Source: Desulfuromusa sp. (lineage in GTDB: Bacteria > Desulfobacterota > Desulfuromonadia > Desulfuromonadales > Geopsychrobacteraceae). From it: 32,196 nt of DNA. Position 1 is the first letter of the stretch. Each line of letters starts with the position of its first letter. The notes beneath the pieces are model-generated. The model saw only the letters and a program-made list of their open reading frames with translations, was not told where the DNA came from and searched no databases. The stretch lies in contig JAOZOH010000025.1 of NCBI GenBank assembly GCA_029933365.1, positions 1-32,196 on the forward strand, given 5' to 3'. Made by a program: the position numbers and the translations under genes. Shown one piece after another: positions 1 through 10,435 of this stretch.

Positions 1-2
1 CG

Positions 3-254
3 TTAAAAAAAGAGGGAAGTCAAGTTTGGTGCAAGCGGATGCTGGAAGATGGCGTGGCAGCAACCGTCGGTCCGGTGGCTGAACCCTACGTTCAGGGATT
101 TCCCTTGCCGGAACTGTTTTTCGGTTTTTTGCTCGATGGTTACTATACGTTGGCAGAAAGTTATTTCTTGAGTCTGCCCTATTTGTCCTGGCAGATGGTG
201 CTGATAGGTGATCCGCTGTATCGACCGTTTCGGAATGTGACGACAGGAAAATAG
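3..254 (+). CDS. C-terminal fragment of a TIGR03790-like protein
   Basis: The reading frame is open to the left edge, so only the last 83 or so residues are present. The ATG at position 39 is internal, because the frame continues upstream of it. The visible part has GVAATVGPVAEPYVQGFPLP, then a segment with GYYTLAESYF, then LSWQMVLIGDPLYRPF. From memory, this resembles the C-terminus of the TIGR03790 family of caspase- or gingipain-like proteins, in which a final GDPLYRPF motif follows a conserved LSW. Function is unknown. The stop lies 13 bases before the next gene, so the two may be co-transcribed. The family call rests on a short C-terminal match; that it is a real coding region is more certain. 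Confidence 0.6.
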   Translation, partial: LKKEGSQVWCKRMLEDGVAATVGPVAEPYVQGFPLPELFFGFLLDGYYTLAESYFLSLPYLSWQMVLIGDPLYRPFRNVTTGK

Positions 255-267
255 GGAGATTTATATT

Positions 268-1062
268 TTGTCCAGTTCTGTAGATTTACAACCTTCTCTA
301 AGATTCAGAAGGGCTATCGTACGACGACCTGGGCGGAGTGTTGTGTCTGGCCTGTCTAAGTCCTCACACACAACCCCAATTTATGAAAAAACCTTGGAAC
401 AACATGATCAATATATAAAAGCATTAAAAAAGTGCGGGTTGGATGTCGTCATTCTTGACGCTGCTGAAGAATTTCCTGATTCGACATTTGTCGAAGATGT
501 CGCTGTATTGACTCCGGAATGTGCCATTATTACCGCTCCTGGTGCGAAAACGCGCGCAGGAGAAATTCAGGAGATCAAAACAACGTTGTCAGGCTTCTTT
601 TCCCACATTGAACAAATAACACTTCCAGGCACACTGGAAGGTGGCGATGTTATGCAGATAGGAACCCATTATTACGTGGGCTTGTCGGAGCGAACCAATA
701 GGGAAGGGGCTCGACAATTGATTGGCATTCTCGAAAAATATGGAATGACTGGTTCCACAATCCCGGTGCATAATTTTTTACATCTCAAGACCGGGGTGAC
801 CTGGATTGGCAATAATACCCTGGTGTCTGCTTGCGGATTTACAACTCCTCCAGAGTTCAAGAATTTCAGGCTTATTCAAGTTGCAGAGGGTGAAGAAGAA
901 GCTGCCAACTGCATCGACCTTGGGGATGAGATTCTTATGCCTGCCGGTTTTCCAAAAACGAACCAGCTTCTCTGTGGTGCTGGGTTTTCGGTAGTAGATG
1001 TCGATATCTCAGAATTTGCAAAAATAGATGGCGGCTTAACCTGTTTGTCTTTGAGATTTTAG
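268..1062 (+). CDS. Dimethylarginine dimethylaminohydrolase (DDAH)-like hydrolase
   Basis: This 264-residue protein belongs to the amidinotransferase/pentein fold group. DDAH hydrolyses NG-methylated arginines to citrulline and a methylamine. The catalytic set is visible: Glu124 in TLEGGD, His172 in FLHLKTG and the nucleophile Cys259 in GGLTCLSLRF. FVEDVAV (74-80) and the SERTN stretch (140-144) match substrate-binding parts of the family. Length agrees with bacterial DDAH (about 255-285 residues). The start is a TTG preceded by AGGGAGAT at a suitable distance; no nearby in-frame ATG fits. It lies 13 bases after the upstream fragment and converges on the acylphosphatase gene. Conserved catalytic residues argue for an active hydrolase, but the true substrate could be another guanidino compound. 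Confidence 0.82.
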   Translation: MSSSVDLQPSLRFRRAIVRRPGRSVVSGLSKSSHTTPIYEKTLEQHDQYIKALKKCGLDVVILDAAEEFPDSTFVEDVAVLTPECAIITAPGAKTRAGEIQEIKTTLSGFFSHIEQITLPGTLEGGDVMQIGTHYYVGLSERTNREGARQLIGILEKYGMTGSTIPVHNFLHLKTGVTWIGNNTLVSACGFTTPPEFKNFRLIQVAEGEEEAANCIDLGDEILMPAGFPKTNQLLCGAGFSVVDVDISEFAKIDGGLTCLSLRF

Positions 1063-1111
1063 CCAGAGCGGGGTGGAAGCCCAACAATTCAGAGTGTCGT
1101 AACGGGGCTGA

Positions 1112-1387
1112 TTAGCGGATATTGAACCGGTCAAATTCTCCGGTCGGTGTTTGCCATTCCACCTGAAGATCATCCACATGCGCCATATCTGGACCACTTT
1201 CACACCAGTCAATAACAGTGTTGACGGCAGCCTCTTCTCCTTCGAATACGGCGGTAACGGAACCATCGGGATTGTTGCAGCACCAGCCTTTTATCCCGTA
1301 TTGTTCCGCGGTATTTTTGGTGCTCTGCCGGAACCAGACCCCCTGAACCCGACCTATTACGCGAACTTTTGCCCTGATAGTTTCCAT
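1112..1387 (-). CDS. acyP: Acylphosphatase
   Basis: A 91-residue protein of the usual acylphosphatase length. These cytoplasmic enzymes hydrolyse carboxyl-phosphate bonds such as those in acetyl phosphate or 1,3-bisphosphoglycerate. The first signature, GRVQGVWFRQST (12-23), contains the phosphate-binding Arg20. The second region, GWCCNNPDGSV (34-44), supplies the catalytic Asn38. The ATG is one base downstream of the ligA stop codon on the same strand, so acyP is the distal gene of a ligA-acyP transcript and probably depends on translational coupling. It converges with the DDAH-like gene across about 50 bases, with no clear hairpin terminator. Confidence 0.93.
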   Translation of the reverse strand: METIRAKVRVIGRVQGVWFRQSTKNTAEQYGIKGWCCNNPDGSVTAVFEGEEAAVNTVIDWCESGPDMAHVDDLQVEWQTPTGEFDRFNIR

Positions 1388-1388
1388 T

Positions 1389-3469
<2,081 letters not shown>

Positions 3470-3562
3470 AGCAAGCTCTTTCCCTTTGGTAAGGTTTGCG
3501 CTAAACTTCGCCACGAAGTGATCGTTATCGAAGAGTTGAGAACATATCCCCTTGGAGTATAG

Positions 3563-4819
3563 ATGTCCGACGAAATAATGTGGCGATTGTTGGCGTTGCT
3601 GGTGTTGCTGGGACTTTCCGGGTTTTTTTCTGGTTCAGAAACAGCTTTACTGTCCCTTGACAAGTTGCGAGTCCGTTTTCTCCAGCAGAAAGAACACCCC
3701 AATGCTGATAAGTTAGCTAATTTGCTCGATAATCCTGATCGGCTTCTCAGCGGAATTCTGGTTGGCAATAATCTGGTAAATATTGCCGCTTCAGTTATTG
3801 CCACAGGTTTATTTGTCAGTTATTTCGGTGAGCAGGGGGAATGGTTAACGGTATTGATTTTAACCCCGATTCTGCTGATTTTTTCTGAGATATGCCCGAA
3901 AACCTACGCGGCTCAGTATCCGGAAAAAATGTCATTTCTGGTATTGAAGCCAATCCGCTTTATCGTTTGGACTCTGACCCCGATTATTTTGGTTGTCTCT
4001 TCGGTCTCCAATTTTTTGACCAGTTTTTTGCGGAAAAAGGCTGCAGAGAGTTTATCTGTCTCTGAAGATGAAATAAAAGCGATGATTGAGATGGGTGAAG
4101 AGTCGGGAGTTGTTGCCGCCGAACAACGGCAAATGTTGCATGGGATTTTTGACCTGTCGGAAACCCGTGTTCGTGACATTATGATACCCCGGACTGAAGT
4201 TACGGGGATTGATCAGACTGCAAGCTTTCGGGAAGTTCTATCAATAGCTAGGCAAACTCGGCATTCGCGCTTTCCAGTGTTCAGCGAAAATCTTGATAGC
4301 ATCGTTGGGGTGATCCATTCTAAAGATATTCTTGACTATGTTGGCCAGACTGAACATTTTGATCTCAAGGAGTTGAGCCGCAAGCCTTATTATGTTCCAG
4401 AATCCAAGCGGATCGGCGTTTTGTTGCAGAGCTTTCGCAAAAAACGTGAGCATTTAGCAATTGTAGTGGATGAATATGGTGGGATGGAAGGAATTGTCAC
4501 TCTAGAGGACGTTGTGGAAGAGATTGTTGGTGAGATTCATGATGAATACGATATAGAAGAACTTGATTTTAGAGAATTAGGAGCCGGTCACTATCTGATT
4601 GACGCTGCAATGCCTCTACGTGAAGTGAACCGTCGCTTTGACTTAAATCTTCCCGAAGAGCATGTCACGACGTTGGCCGGGCATTTATTACAGATTATGG
4701 GAAGAATCCCTGTTGAAGGTGATTCCTGTGAAGAAGGAAACCTCCTGTTTCGGGTGCGGCAGATGGAGGATCGGCGGATCGAAGAAGTGGAAATGGTTAT
4801 CTCTGCACCAAAAGATTGA
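3563..4819 (+). CDS. CNNM/CorC-HlyC family membrane protein with CBS domains (hemolysin family)
   Basis: A 418-residue inner-membrane protein of the DUF21/CNNM group, linked to magnesium or cobalt efflux and often annotated as hemolysin. Three or four hydrophobic segments occupy about residues 8-145, starting with LLALLVLLGLSGFFSGSETA, whose SGSETA motif typifies DUF21. A pair of CBS domains follows at about 200-320, beginning near RVRDIMIPRTEV and including VVDEYGGMEGIVTLEDVVEE. The transporter-associated CorC_HlyC domain ends the protein (about 335-412). An in-frame ATG lies a few bases after TTGGAG. It is divergent from ligA and stands alone upstream of the dcw cluster. The membership is clear; the transported ion, if any, cannot be told from sequence. 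Confidence 0.9.
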   Translation: MSDEIMWRLLALLVLLGLSGFFSGSETALLSLDKLRVRFLQQKEHPNADKLANLLDNPDRLLSGILVGNNLVNIAASVIATGLFVSYFGEQGEWLTVLILTPILLIFSEICPKTYAAQYPEKMSFLVLKPIRFIVWTLTPIILVVSSVSNFLTSFLRKKAAESLSVSEDEIKAMIEMGEESGVVAAEQRQMLHGIFDLSETRVRDIMIPRTEVTGIDQTASFREVLSIARQTRHSRFPVFSENLDSIVGVIHSKDILDYVGQTEHFDLKELSRKPYYVPESKRIGVLLQSFRKKREHLAIVVDEYGGMEGIVTLEDVVEEIVGEIHDEYDIEELDFRELGAGHYLIDAAMPLREVNRRFDLNLPEEHVTTLAGHLLQIMGRIPVEGDSCEEGNLLFRVRQMEDRRIEEVEMVISAPKD

Positions 4820-4959
4820 ATATGCAGTTTCACAAGGTCTCTCTGGCGGCTGACTCGGGTCGCTTTTCAATATCAACTTGGTTCCTTTCATTAGAGTCAA
4901 GCCCTTGTCATAGCAACATTTTCCAGATCAAGTAATCGCCTTTTAATCAGCATTTCTGC

Positions 4960-4988
4960 TTGACAGTAAATGATTGCACCGCTATATT
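4960..4988 (+). promoter_or_regulatory. Strong sigma70-type promoter of the dcw cluster
   Basis: A perfect -35 hexamer TTGACA (4960-4965) is followed after exactly 17 bases by TATATT (4983-4988), five of six for the -10. Transcription would begin near 4994-4996, just before three tandem repeats and about 34 bases ahead of the mraZ ATG. This is the best promoter match seen in the window. Its position also shows that a longer mraZ reading frame starting at TTG 4960 is not real. Confidence 0.8.
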
Positions 4989-5000
4989 TCCATCATCTAG

Positions 5001-5027
5001 GTGTCAAATAGTGTCAAGTGGTGTCAA
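5001..5027 (+). promoter_or_regulatory. Tandem MraZ-box-like operator, three GTGTCAA repeats
   Basis: GTGTCAA occurs at 5001-5007, 5011-5017 and 5021-5027, separated by three bases each, so the period is exactly ten bases, one helical turn. Known MraZ sites are also short tandem direct repeats with ten-base periodicity upstream of mraZ (for example TGGGN repeats with five-base spacers in E. coli). The sequence here differs from that motif. The array starts just after the inferred transcription start and ends one base before the mraZ ATG, where a Shine-Dalgarno sequence would lie. Autoregulation by MraZ is inferred. Confidence 0.65.
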
Positions 5028-5028
5028 T

Positions 5029-5472
5029 ATGAAATTTTCTGGTGAATACAACGTCAGTATCGATTTGAAGGGACGGGTCAGTATCCCGGCCTCTTTCAGG
5101 GATGAACTGCATCAGGTTTACGAATCTGAGGGGCTGGTTGTAACCCGCTATAAGAATGGTCTGGTTGCTTACCCACCGAGGCGTTGGGAAGAGATCTGTG
5201 CCAATGTTTTTGCCATGTCAGCTGGTCCCAAGCGTGAAGCCAACTTGCGTAACCGGATTGCCCCGGCAAAGGAATGTTCTTTTAATGCCCAGGGGCGGAT
5301 TCAAATTCCCCAATCACTACGTGAACATGCTGGTCTGGATAAAGATGTGGTTGTTCTCGGGATGTTTGAAAAAATTGAAATCTGGAGCCAACAGGCTCAT
5401 ACCCTGATTGCTGCTGAATCTGAATCGATGTTGGACGAAGATGCCCAGGGGCAGGCGGATTTGGGCTTTTAA
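5029..5472 (+). CDS. mraZ: Transcriptional regulator MraZ
   Basis: A 147-residue protein, the usual MraZ size. MraZ is a DNA-binding ring-forming protein that represses its own dcw operon and is opposed by RsmH. Two SpoVT/AbrB-type domains are visible: the first around [13 protein letters not shown] (12-24) and the second around [13 protein letters not shown] (86-98). The ATG at 5029 gives the family N-terminus [11 protein letters not shown] longer frame from TTG 4960 is rejected because that codon lies in the -35 box. No good Shine-Dalgarno precedes the ATG; the GTGTCAA array occupies that place. The stop is two bases from the rsmH start. First gene of the cluster. Confidence 0.95.
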   Translation: MKFSGEYNVSIDLKGRVSIPASFRDELHQVYESEGLVVTRYKNGLVAYPPRRWEEICANVFAMSAGPKREANLRNRIAPAKECSFNAQGRIQIPQSLREHAGLDKDVVVLGMFEKIEIWSQQAHTLIAAESESMLDEDAQGQADLGF

Positions 5473-5474
5473 TC

Positions 5475-6416
5475 ATGTTGCAGAACTCTTTTGAGCATCT
5501 ATCGGTGATGCCGAAGGAAGTTTTACACTGGTTGCAGCCAATGCCTGGCGGTACTTATCTGGATGGCACTCTTGGAGGTGCTGGACATGCGCGCTTAATT
5601 CTTGAGGCTGCAGCAGGTAGCCGCTTGGTTGGGCTGGATCGAGATCCTGCTGCATTGCAGGAGGCAGCTGAAACCCTGGCTCCTTTCGGAGAGCGGGTTA
5701 GTTTGCACCATGCAACTTTTGATCAGGTCGGTCAGGTGCTACAGCAACTTGGCATTGATAGTCTCGACGGTATGCTTCTTGACCTCGGGGTTTCCTCCCA
5801 TCAACTCGACACCCCGGAGCGGGGCTTCTCTTTCCGTCACGATGCGCCTCTTGATATGCGCATGAATCCCACAACGGGAATTACTGCTGCTGATGTTGTC
5901 AACCAGACTGAAGAGGCGGAATTGGTACGCATCTTTTTTGAATATGGCGAAGAGCGTTACAGCCGAAGAATTGTCCGTAAGATCATTGCACAGCGCCAGG
6001 AAACAGCATTAACAACAACGCTCGAACTTGCTGAATTGGTTCGTGGGGCGATTCCTGGGGGGCAGCGGCCAAGTCGGATTCATCCGGCGACCCGGGTATT
6101 CCAAGCGCTGAGAATTTATGTCAACGATGAACTAGGGCAGGTAGAGCGGGGTGTTGAAGCTGCAATTTCGTTACTGAATCCGGGCGGTCGGTTGGTCGTG
6201 ATCAGTTTTCATTCACTGGAAGACCGAATTATTAAACACCTGTTTCGGGACAAGGCTAAGGGTTGCATTTGTCCACCCCGTTTGCCGGTTTGCCAATGTA
6301 ACCATACTCCCGACGTGAAAATTCTAACTCGCAGGGGAGTAAGGGCTGACAGCGATGAAGTTGATCAAAATGTGCGCTCCCGCAGCGCAATCTTAAGGGC
6401 GGTTGAGCGTTGTTAG
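5475..6416 (+). CDS. rsmH: 16S rRNA (cytosine(1402)-N4)-methyltransferase RsmH
   Basis: A 313-residue S-adenosylmethionine-dependent methyltransferase that modifies C1402 in the ribosomal decoding centre (older name MraW). The SAM-binding segment is [17 protein letters not shown] (27-43), followed by the acidic loop [10 protein letters not shown]. Other family blocks are [20 protein letters not shown] and the C-terminal [17 protein letters not shown], then a Cys-containing stretch ([13 protein letters not shown]). Length is typical. The ATG lies two bases after the mraZ stop, as in most mraZ-rsmH pairs, implying coupled translation. Confidence 0.97.
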   Translation: MLQNSFEHLSVMPKEVLHWLQPMPGGTYLDGTLGGAGHARLILEAAAGSRLVGLDRDPAALQEAAETLAPFGERVSLHHATFDQVGQVLQQLGIDSLDGMLLDLGVSSHQLDTPERGFSFRHDAPLDMRMNPTTGITAADVVNQTEEAELVRIFFEYGEERYSRRIVRKIIAQRQETALTTTLELAELVRGAIPGGQRPSRIHPATRVFQALRIYVNDELGQVERGVEAAISLLNPGGRLVVISFHSLEDRIIKHLFRDKAKGCICPPRLPVCQCNHTPDVKILTRRGVRADSDEVDQNVRSRSAILRAVERC

Positions 6417-6446
6417 CTGAATGTGGGGAAGGAAAGGGTAAATAAA

Positions 6447-6764
6447 ATGGCAGAAGCTGTATCACACGAAGCGATTAAAACTACGGATTTTGCTTTTTAT
6501 CGACCCCGTTTTGGTTCGGTCTGTGTGGCAATTTTACTGGTTTCCCTGCTGTCTCTGCTGTTTGTCTGGTCGCGGATTCATGCGCTTAATTTAGAATATA
6601 ATATTTCCAGTCTTGAACGGGATATCCGCAGCCATCAACAGCAGATAACCGAGTTAAAGCTGGAAGCCGCTTTTTTGTCCCGGGACGAGCGGATTGAAAA
6701 ACTGGCTAAAAAAGTTCTCGGGTTGCGCACTCCGTCGCCCGGTCAGATTATCAGGGTGGAGTGA
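6447..6764 (+). CDS. ftsL: Cell division protein FtsL
   Basis: A 105-residue bitopic membrane protein. FtsL forms the FtsQLB subcomplex that activates septal peptidoglycan synthesis by FtsW/FtsI. A short cytoplasmic tail is followed by one transmembrane segment (about 23-42, SVCVAILLVSLLSLLFVW) and a periplasmic coiled coil (about 46-85) with many Glu, Leu and Gln residues. FtsL proteins diverge in sequence, so the call rests on this topology and on position between rsmH and ftsI. ATG 6447 is chosen over GTG 6423 because a strong GGAAGGAAAGGG (6427-6438) sits nine or so bases upstream of it and would lie inside the longer version. The stop is one base before the ftsI ATG. Confidence 0.9.
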   Translation: MAEAVSHEAIKTTDFAFYRPRFGSVCVAILLVSLLSLLFVWSRIHALNLEYNISSLERDIRSHQQQITELKLEAAFLSRDERIEKLAKKVLGLRTPSPGQIIRVE

Positions 6765-6765
6765 T

Positions 6766-8718
6766 ATGGCCTTAACGGAACGTGGAGTGCAGATCCGTAT
6801 CCGCTTTTTTGGAGCCATTTTTATCCTGGCTTTTTTGGCAATTGTTGGGCGTGCATATTATCTCCAAGTGGTTCTCGCTCCAGAGTTACAGGAACGGGCC
6901 GATCAGCAACGACAACATGTTGTCAAACTAGCTCCCCAACGAGGCAGTATTTTTGATAGTCGAGGGGATCCTCTGGCAGTGAGCTTGGCGGCGGAATCTC
7001 TCTATGCTGATCCGACACTGATTAAAAATCCACAACAGGCTGCTGGTCAGTTGGGAAAGCTACTTCATGCTCCCAAAAAAGAGCTAATCAAACTACTTTC
7101 TGCAAAAAAACATTTTGTCTGGCTGCAACGAAAACTGGATCCTGAACTTGCCAAGCAGGTTCGCGGGTTGAAAATACATGGGCTGCAATTTGTTACTGAA
7201 CGGAAGCGCTATTATCCACAAGCAAGTACTGCAGCTCACGTGTTGGGTTTTACGGGGTTGGATCCTAACGGACTTGAGGGGATCGAATTAGAATATGACC
7301 GGCAGTTGCAGGGAACATCGGGACGATTGGTTTCAGTGCGGGATGCAAGGGGCCGGGGACTGGCTTCGGCAGATCAACTGGTACAGGGTGGGGTGCCGGG
7401 CCAGAATCTTTATCTGACTTTGGACCGGTCGCTGCAATATGTGGCTGAGAAAGAACTTGCTCGAGTCGTTCATGAAACAGGTGCGGTTGGCGGAACCGTT
7501 GTGATGCTAGAACCTGCCAGTGGGCGGATTTTGGCGATGGCCAGCCAGCCTGACTATAACCCGAATAGTGCCGGAAAATATCGGGCTGCAAAACGCCGCA
7601 ATCGAGCTGTGTGTGATATGTACGAGCCCGGATCCACTTTTAAACCATTTTTGTTGGCAGGGGTTCTGGAGGAAGGTTTGGCTCGGCCAGGGCAGAAAAT
7701 ATATTGTGAAAATGGCCGTTATTCTGTTGGTGGTAAGACAATCCGTGACCATAAAAAATTCAAGAACCTGAGTTTGAAAGAAGTCCTTAAATTCAGCAGT
7801 AACATAGGATTTGCGAAGCTGGGAAAGACGTTAGAGCGTGAGCGCTTCTATTCTTACCTCCATAATTTTGGATTTGGTGAGCAAACCGGACTTGATCTTC
7901 CTGGAGAGGTTGAAGGGATACTCCGCTCCCCTTCCCGCTGGTTTGAAATCGATCTGGCGGCAATCTCTTTTGGCCAGGGCTTGAGTGTTACCCCCATCCA
8001 GATGGCTGCCGCTATGGCTGCCATCGCGAACGGTGGTCTGCTGATGGAGCCCTATCTGGTTGAAAAAATAACCACAGCTGATGGGCAGCAGGTGGCAAAA
8101 CGACTTCCCCAAGTTCGGCGACGGGTTATCTCAGAGAAAACCGCGCGGCAAGTACGGGATATGATGGTTGCTGTCACTGAACCGGGTGGAACTGGAACCA
8201 GAGCGGCACTGGTGGGGTATCGGGTTGCCGGTAAGACGGGTACAGCACAAAAGGTCGATATGGTGACTGGCGGCTACTCTCCGGACAAGCGGGTCTCTTC
8301 TTTTATCGGGTTTGTTCCGGCAGATAACCCGGCATTGGTCCTTTCTGTCACCGTTGATGAGCCAAAGGGAAAGGCTTATGGCGGCCTGGTTGCAGCGCCG
8401 ATATTTGCGAAAATCGCCGGTCAAGCTCTCAGCCATTTGAATATCCTTCCCAAGGGAACCGTTGCTGCGCTGACAAAGGAGCAGTTGGCAGCAGAACCTT
8501 TGCCAGATTTAGCGGCGCTGTTGCCAGAAATTGAGTTGAGTGACGGGTTGCGAATGCCCAATTTTTCGGGGATGAGTTACCGTCAGGTGTTACAGACAAT
8601 GGAAGAGAAAAATCTGAATCTGAAACTCTCTGGCAGTGGTCAGGTGGTTAAACAATATCCGGCTCCAGGGAAAGTTATCCGTTATGGAAAACAGGCCTGG
8701 ATCAAGTTTGGCGTGTAA
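6766..8718 (+). CDS. ftsI: Septal peptidoglycan transpeptidase FtsI (PBP3) with PASTA domain
   Basis: A 650-residue class B penicillin-binding protein that cross-links septal peptidoglycan. One N-terminal membrane anchor (about 14-32) precedes the dimerisation domain (with APQRGSIFDSRGDPLA) and the transpeptidase domain. Active-site motifs are STFK (Ser290, Lys293), SSN (344-346) and KTG (490-492). A single PASTA domain closes the protein (about 595-650, beginning LRMPNFSGMSYRQVL), a feature of many Gram-positive and deltaproteobacterial FtsI proteins but not of E. coli. ATG 6766 is chosen because it follows the ftsL stop by one base; an in-frame codon at 6694 lies inside ftsL. A palindromic repeat begins two bases after the stop. 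Confidence 0.95.
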   Translation: MALTERGVQIRIRFFGAIFILAFLAIVGRAYYLQVVLAPELQERADQQRQHVVKLAPQRGSIFDSRGDPLAVSLAAESLYADPTLIKNPQQAAGQLGKLLHAPKKELIKLLSAKKHFVWLQRKLDPELAKQVRGLKIHGLQFVTERKRYYPQASTAAHVLGFTGLDPNGLEGIELEYDRQLQGTSGRLVSVRDARGRGLASADQLVQGGVPGQNLYLTLDRSLQYVAEKELARVVHETGAVGGTVVMLEPASGRILAMASQPDYNPNSAGKYRAAKRRNRAVCDMYEPGSTFKPFLLAGVLEEGLARPGQKIYCENGRYSVGGKTIRDHKKFKNLSLKEVLKFSSNIGFAKLGKTLERERFYSYLHNFGFGEQTGLDLPGEVEGILRSPSRWFEIDLAAISFGQGLSVTPIQMAAAMAAIANGGLLMEPYLVEKITTADGQQVAKRLPQVRRRVISEKTARQVRDMMVAVTEPGGTGTRAALVGYRVAGKTGTAQKVDMVTGGYSPDKRVSSFIGFVPADNPALVLSVTVDEPKGKAYGGLVAAPIFAKIAGQALSHLNILPKGTVAALTKEQLAAEPLPDLAALLPEIELSDGLRMPNFSGMSYRQVLQTMEEKNLNLKLSGSGQVVKQYPAPGKVIRYGKQAWIKFGV

Positions 8719-8720
8719 CT

Positions 8721-8847
8721 GATGGCGTCGCAAAAAGTCCGCCCTGCTGCGTTACAGCGGTTTTTCAAGATCTCGACATACAATATGTATGTCTTCGTTC
8801 TTGAAAAAACACTAAGCCTTGCAGGACGAAATTTTTGCTTAGCCATC
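8721..8847 (+). repeat. Long imperfect palindromic repeat, copy 1 (ftsI/murE spacer)
   Basis: A 127-base element whose left half is nearly the reverse complement of its right half: outer arms GATGGC (8721-8726) and GCCATC (8842-8847), an inner arm TTTTTCAAGA (8761-8770) with TCTTGAAAAA (8799-8808), and a central GACATAC/GTATGTC hairpin. It begins two bases after the ftsI stop and fills most of the 178-base spacer before murE. A second copy in the same orientation lies at 12904-13031, about 86 percent identical by eye. On RNA it would fold into one long hairpin between two essential cistrons. No T-tract follows, so it is not a classical terminator. Confidence 0.85.
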
Positions 8848-8896
8848 TGATTCATTTTTACTAAATTTTCACTGATGTCTCACAACAAGGACAGCT

Positions 8897-10435
8897 ATGA
8901 AACTGGAAAGACTCATAAAAGCTATCCAGCCACTTGAAGTTATTGGATTAGCAGAACAGAATATATCTGGATTAGCCTACGATTCTCGCCAGGTCCAGGC
9001 GAACATGCTGTTTTTTGCGTTACCAGGAATCGTGGCTGATGGTTTCGACTATCTACCTCAGGCTTTAAAATTGGGTGCACTCGCTGTTGTCGCGGAACGA
9101 ATTCCAGACAAGTGCATGGAAGATGTCTGCTACATCAAAGTAGCTAATGTCCGGCAGGCGATGGCAATCCTAGCTGCTGAGTTTTATGGCAACCCAAGCG
9201 TGGATGTTCCAGTTATAGGCGTAACAGGGACCAATGGGAAAACAACCATCACCTATTTGCTCGAAGCAATTTTTAAGCAGGCTGGTTTTTCTCCTGCGGT
9301 GTTTGGGACGGTCGAATATCGTTTCGGTCAATTGCGTTATGCAGCCTCACGCACAACACCAGAATCGATCGACTTGCTGCGGATGATGGCTGATTTTCGC
9401 CAGCAGGGTGTGGATGTCATCATTCTCGAGGTTTCTTCTCATGCATTAGAGCAGCACCGGGTTGACGGGGTCAGTTTTGATGCCGCTGTGTTTACCAATC
9501 TCACTCAGGACCATCTTGATTATCACGAAACGCTGGGGCGGTATTTTTCTAGTAAACGACGCCTGTTCACCGACCTGTTAGGTGCCGGGATTGGGGTCAT
9601 TAACCGTGAGGATTCTTGCGGTGCTGACTTATTGCAGGAAAACCAAAACTGGATCTCTTTTGGTCTGGATGAACGAGCAAAGGTTTATCCTCGTAAAGTT
9701 ACGGTGGGGCGTGATCGAATCAGCGGAATCTTTGCCACTGAGCAAGGAGATGTTGTTGTTGAAAGTGGAATGATCGGCGATTTTAATGTCAGCAACCTGT
9801 TGGCGGCCGTTGCTACAGCACAGCAGTTTGGAATCGACAATGAAATTATTGCCAGAGGAATTTCAGTGGCCCCCCAGGTGCCGGGACGGGTCGAAAAAGT
9901 CAAGAATAACAAAGGAGTTTTAGCTCTGGTCGATTATTCACATACTTCTGATGCTTTAGAGCAAGCATTGAAGACCTTATCCAAACTTGACTCTCGACGG
10001 CTGTTAACAGTGGTTGGTTGTGGCGGAGATCGGGATCAGGGCAAGCGACCAATCATGGCTGCTGTGGCGGTTAAATACTCCAATTTATCAATTTTTACCT
10101 CGGATAACCCCCGCACCGAGGACCCTTTAAAGATTCTGGAGCAGGTTCGCGGTGGTGCATTGGCTGCGGGAAGCAGGGAGCTGAGTGCTGATCAAGCTGA
10201 AGCTGAAGACGGTTTTATAGTCCTCCCTGATCGCCGCGCCGCGATTGAGTTTGCTGGCAGCCTTGTCGAACAAGGCGATCTATTACTGGTTGCAGGGAAG
10301 GGGCATGAGGATTATCAGGTTCTTGGGACTAAAAAAATCCACTTTGATGACCGGGAGGAATTGAGTCGCGTGCTGAACCAGGGTCAAAGAACAAACAGTC
10401 TGAATAGTGGAAGCGGAGCTGAAAATTATGTTTGA
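8897..10435 (+). CDS. murE: UDP-MurNAc-L-Ala-D-Glu:meso-diaminopimelate ligase MurE
   Basis: A 512-residue cytoplasmic Mur ligase adding the third amino acid of the peptidoglycan stem. The ATP loop is GVTGTNGKTT (108-117). Lys220 in YFSSKRRLF fits the carbamylated lysine of the family. The motif DNPR (403-406) is the classic signature for meso-diaminopimelate rather than lysine, so the cell wall is predicted to be of the DAP type. DYSHT (346-350) replaces the commoner DYAHT. The ATG has AAGGA six or so bases upstream, downstream of the palindromic repeat. The 3' end overlaps murF by eight bases. Confidence 0.96.
   Translation: MKLERLIKAIQPLEVIGLAEQNISGLAYDSRQVQANMLFFALPGIVADGFDYLPQALKLGALAVVAERIPDKCMEDVCYIKVANVRQAMAILAAEFYGNPSVDVPVIGVTGTNGKTTITYLLEAIFKQAGFSPAVFGTVEYRFGQLRYAASRTTPESIDLLRMMADFRQQGVDVIILEVSSHALEQHRVDGVSFDAAVFTNLTQDHLDYHETLGRYFSSKRRLFTDLLGAGIGVINREDSCGADLLQENQNWISFGLDERAKVYPRKVTVGRDRISGIFATEQGDVVVESGMIGDFNVSNLLAAVATAQQFGIDNEIIARGISVAPQVPGRVEKVKNNKGVLALVDYSHTSDALEQALKTLSKLDSRRLLTVVGCGGDRDQGKRPIMAAVAVKYSNLSIFTSDNPRTEDPLKILEQVRGGALAAGSRELSADQAEAEDGFIVLPDRRAAIEFAGSLVEQGDLLLVAGKGHEDYQVLGTKKIHFDDREELSRVLNQGQRTNSLNSGSGAENYV

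Noticed and set aside
4960..5028. Longer mraZ reading frame starting at TTG 4960
   Set aside because: That TTG is the first three bases of a consensus -35 TTGACA; the family N-terminus starts at ATG 5029, after the promoter and the tandem repeats.
6694..6765. Extended FtsI N-terminus
   Set aside because: The extension lies inside ftsL and precedes the ATG that follows the ftsL stop; it would add an atypical segment before the membrane anchor.
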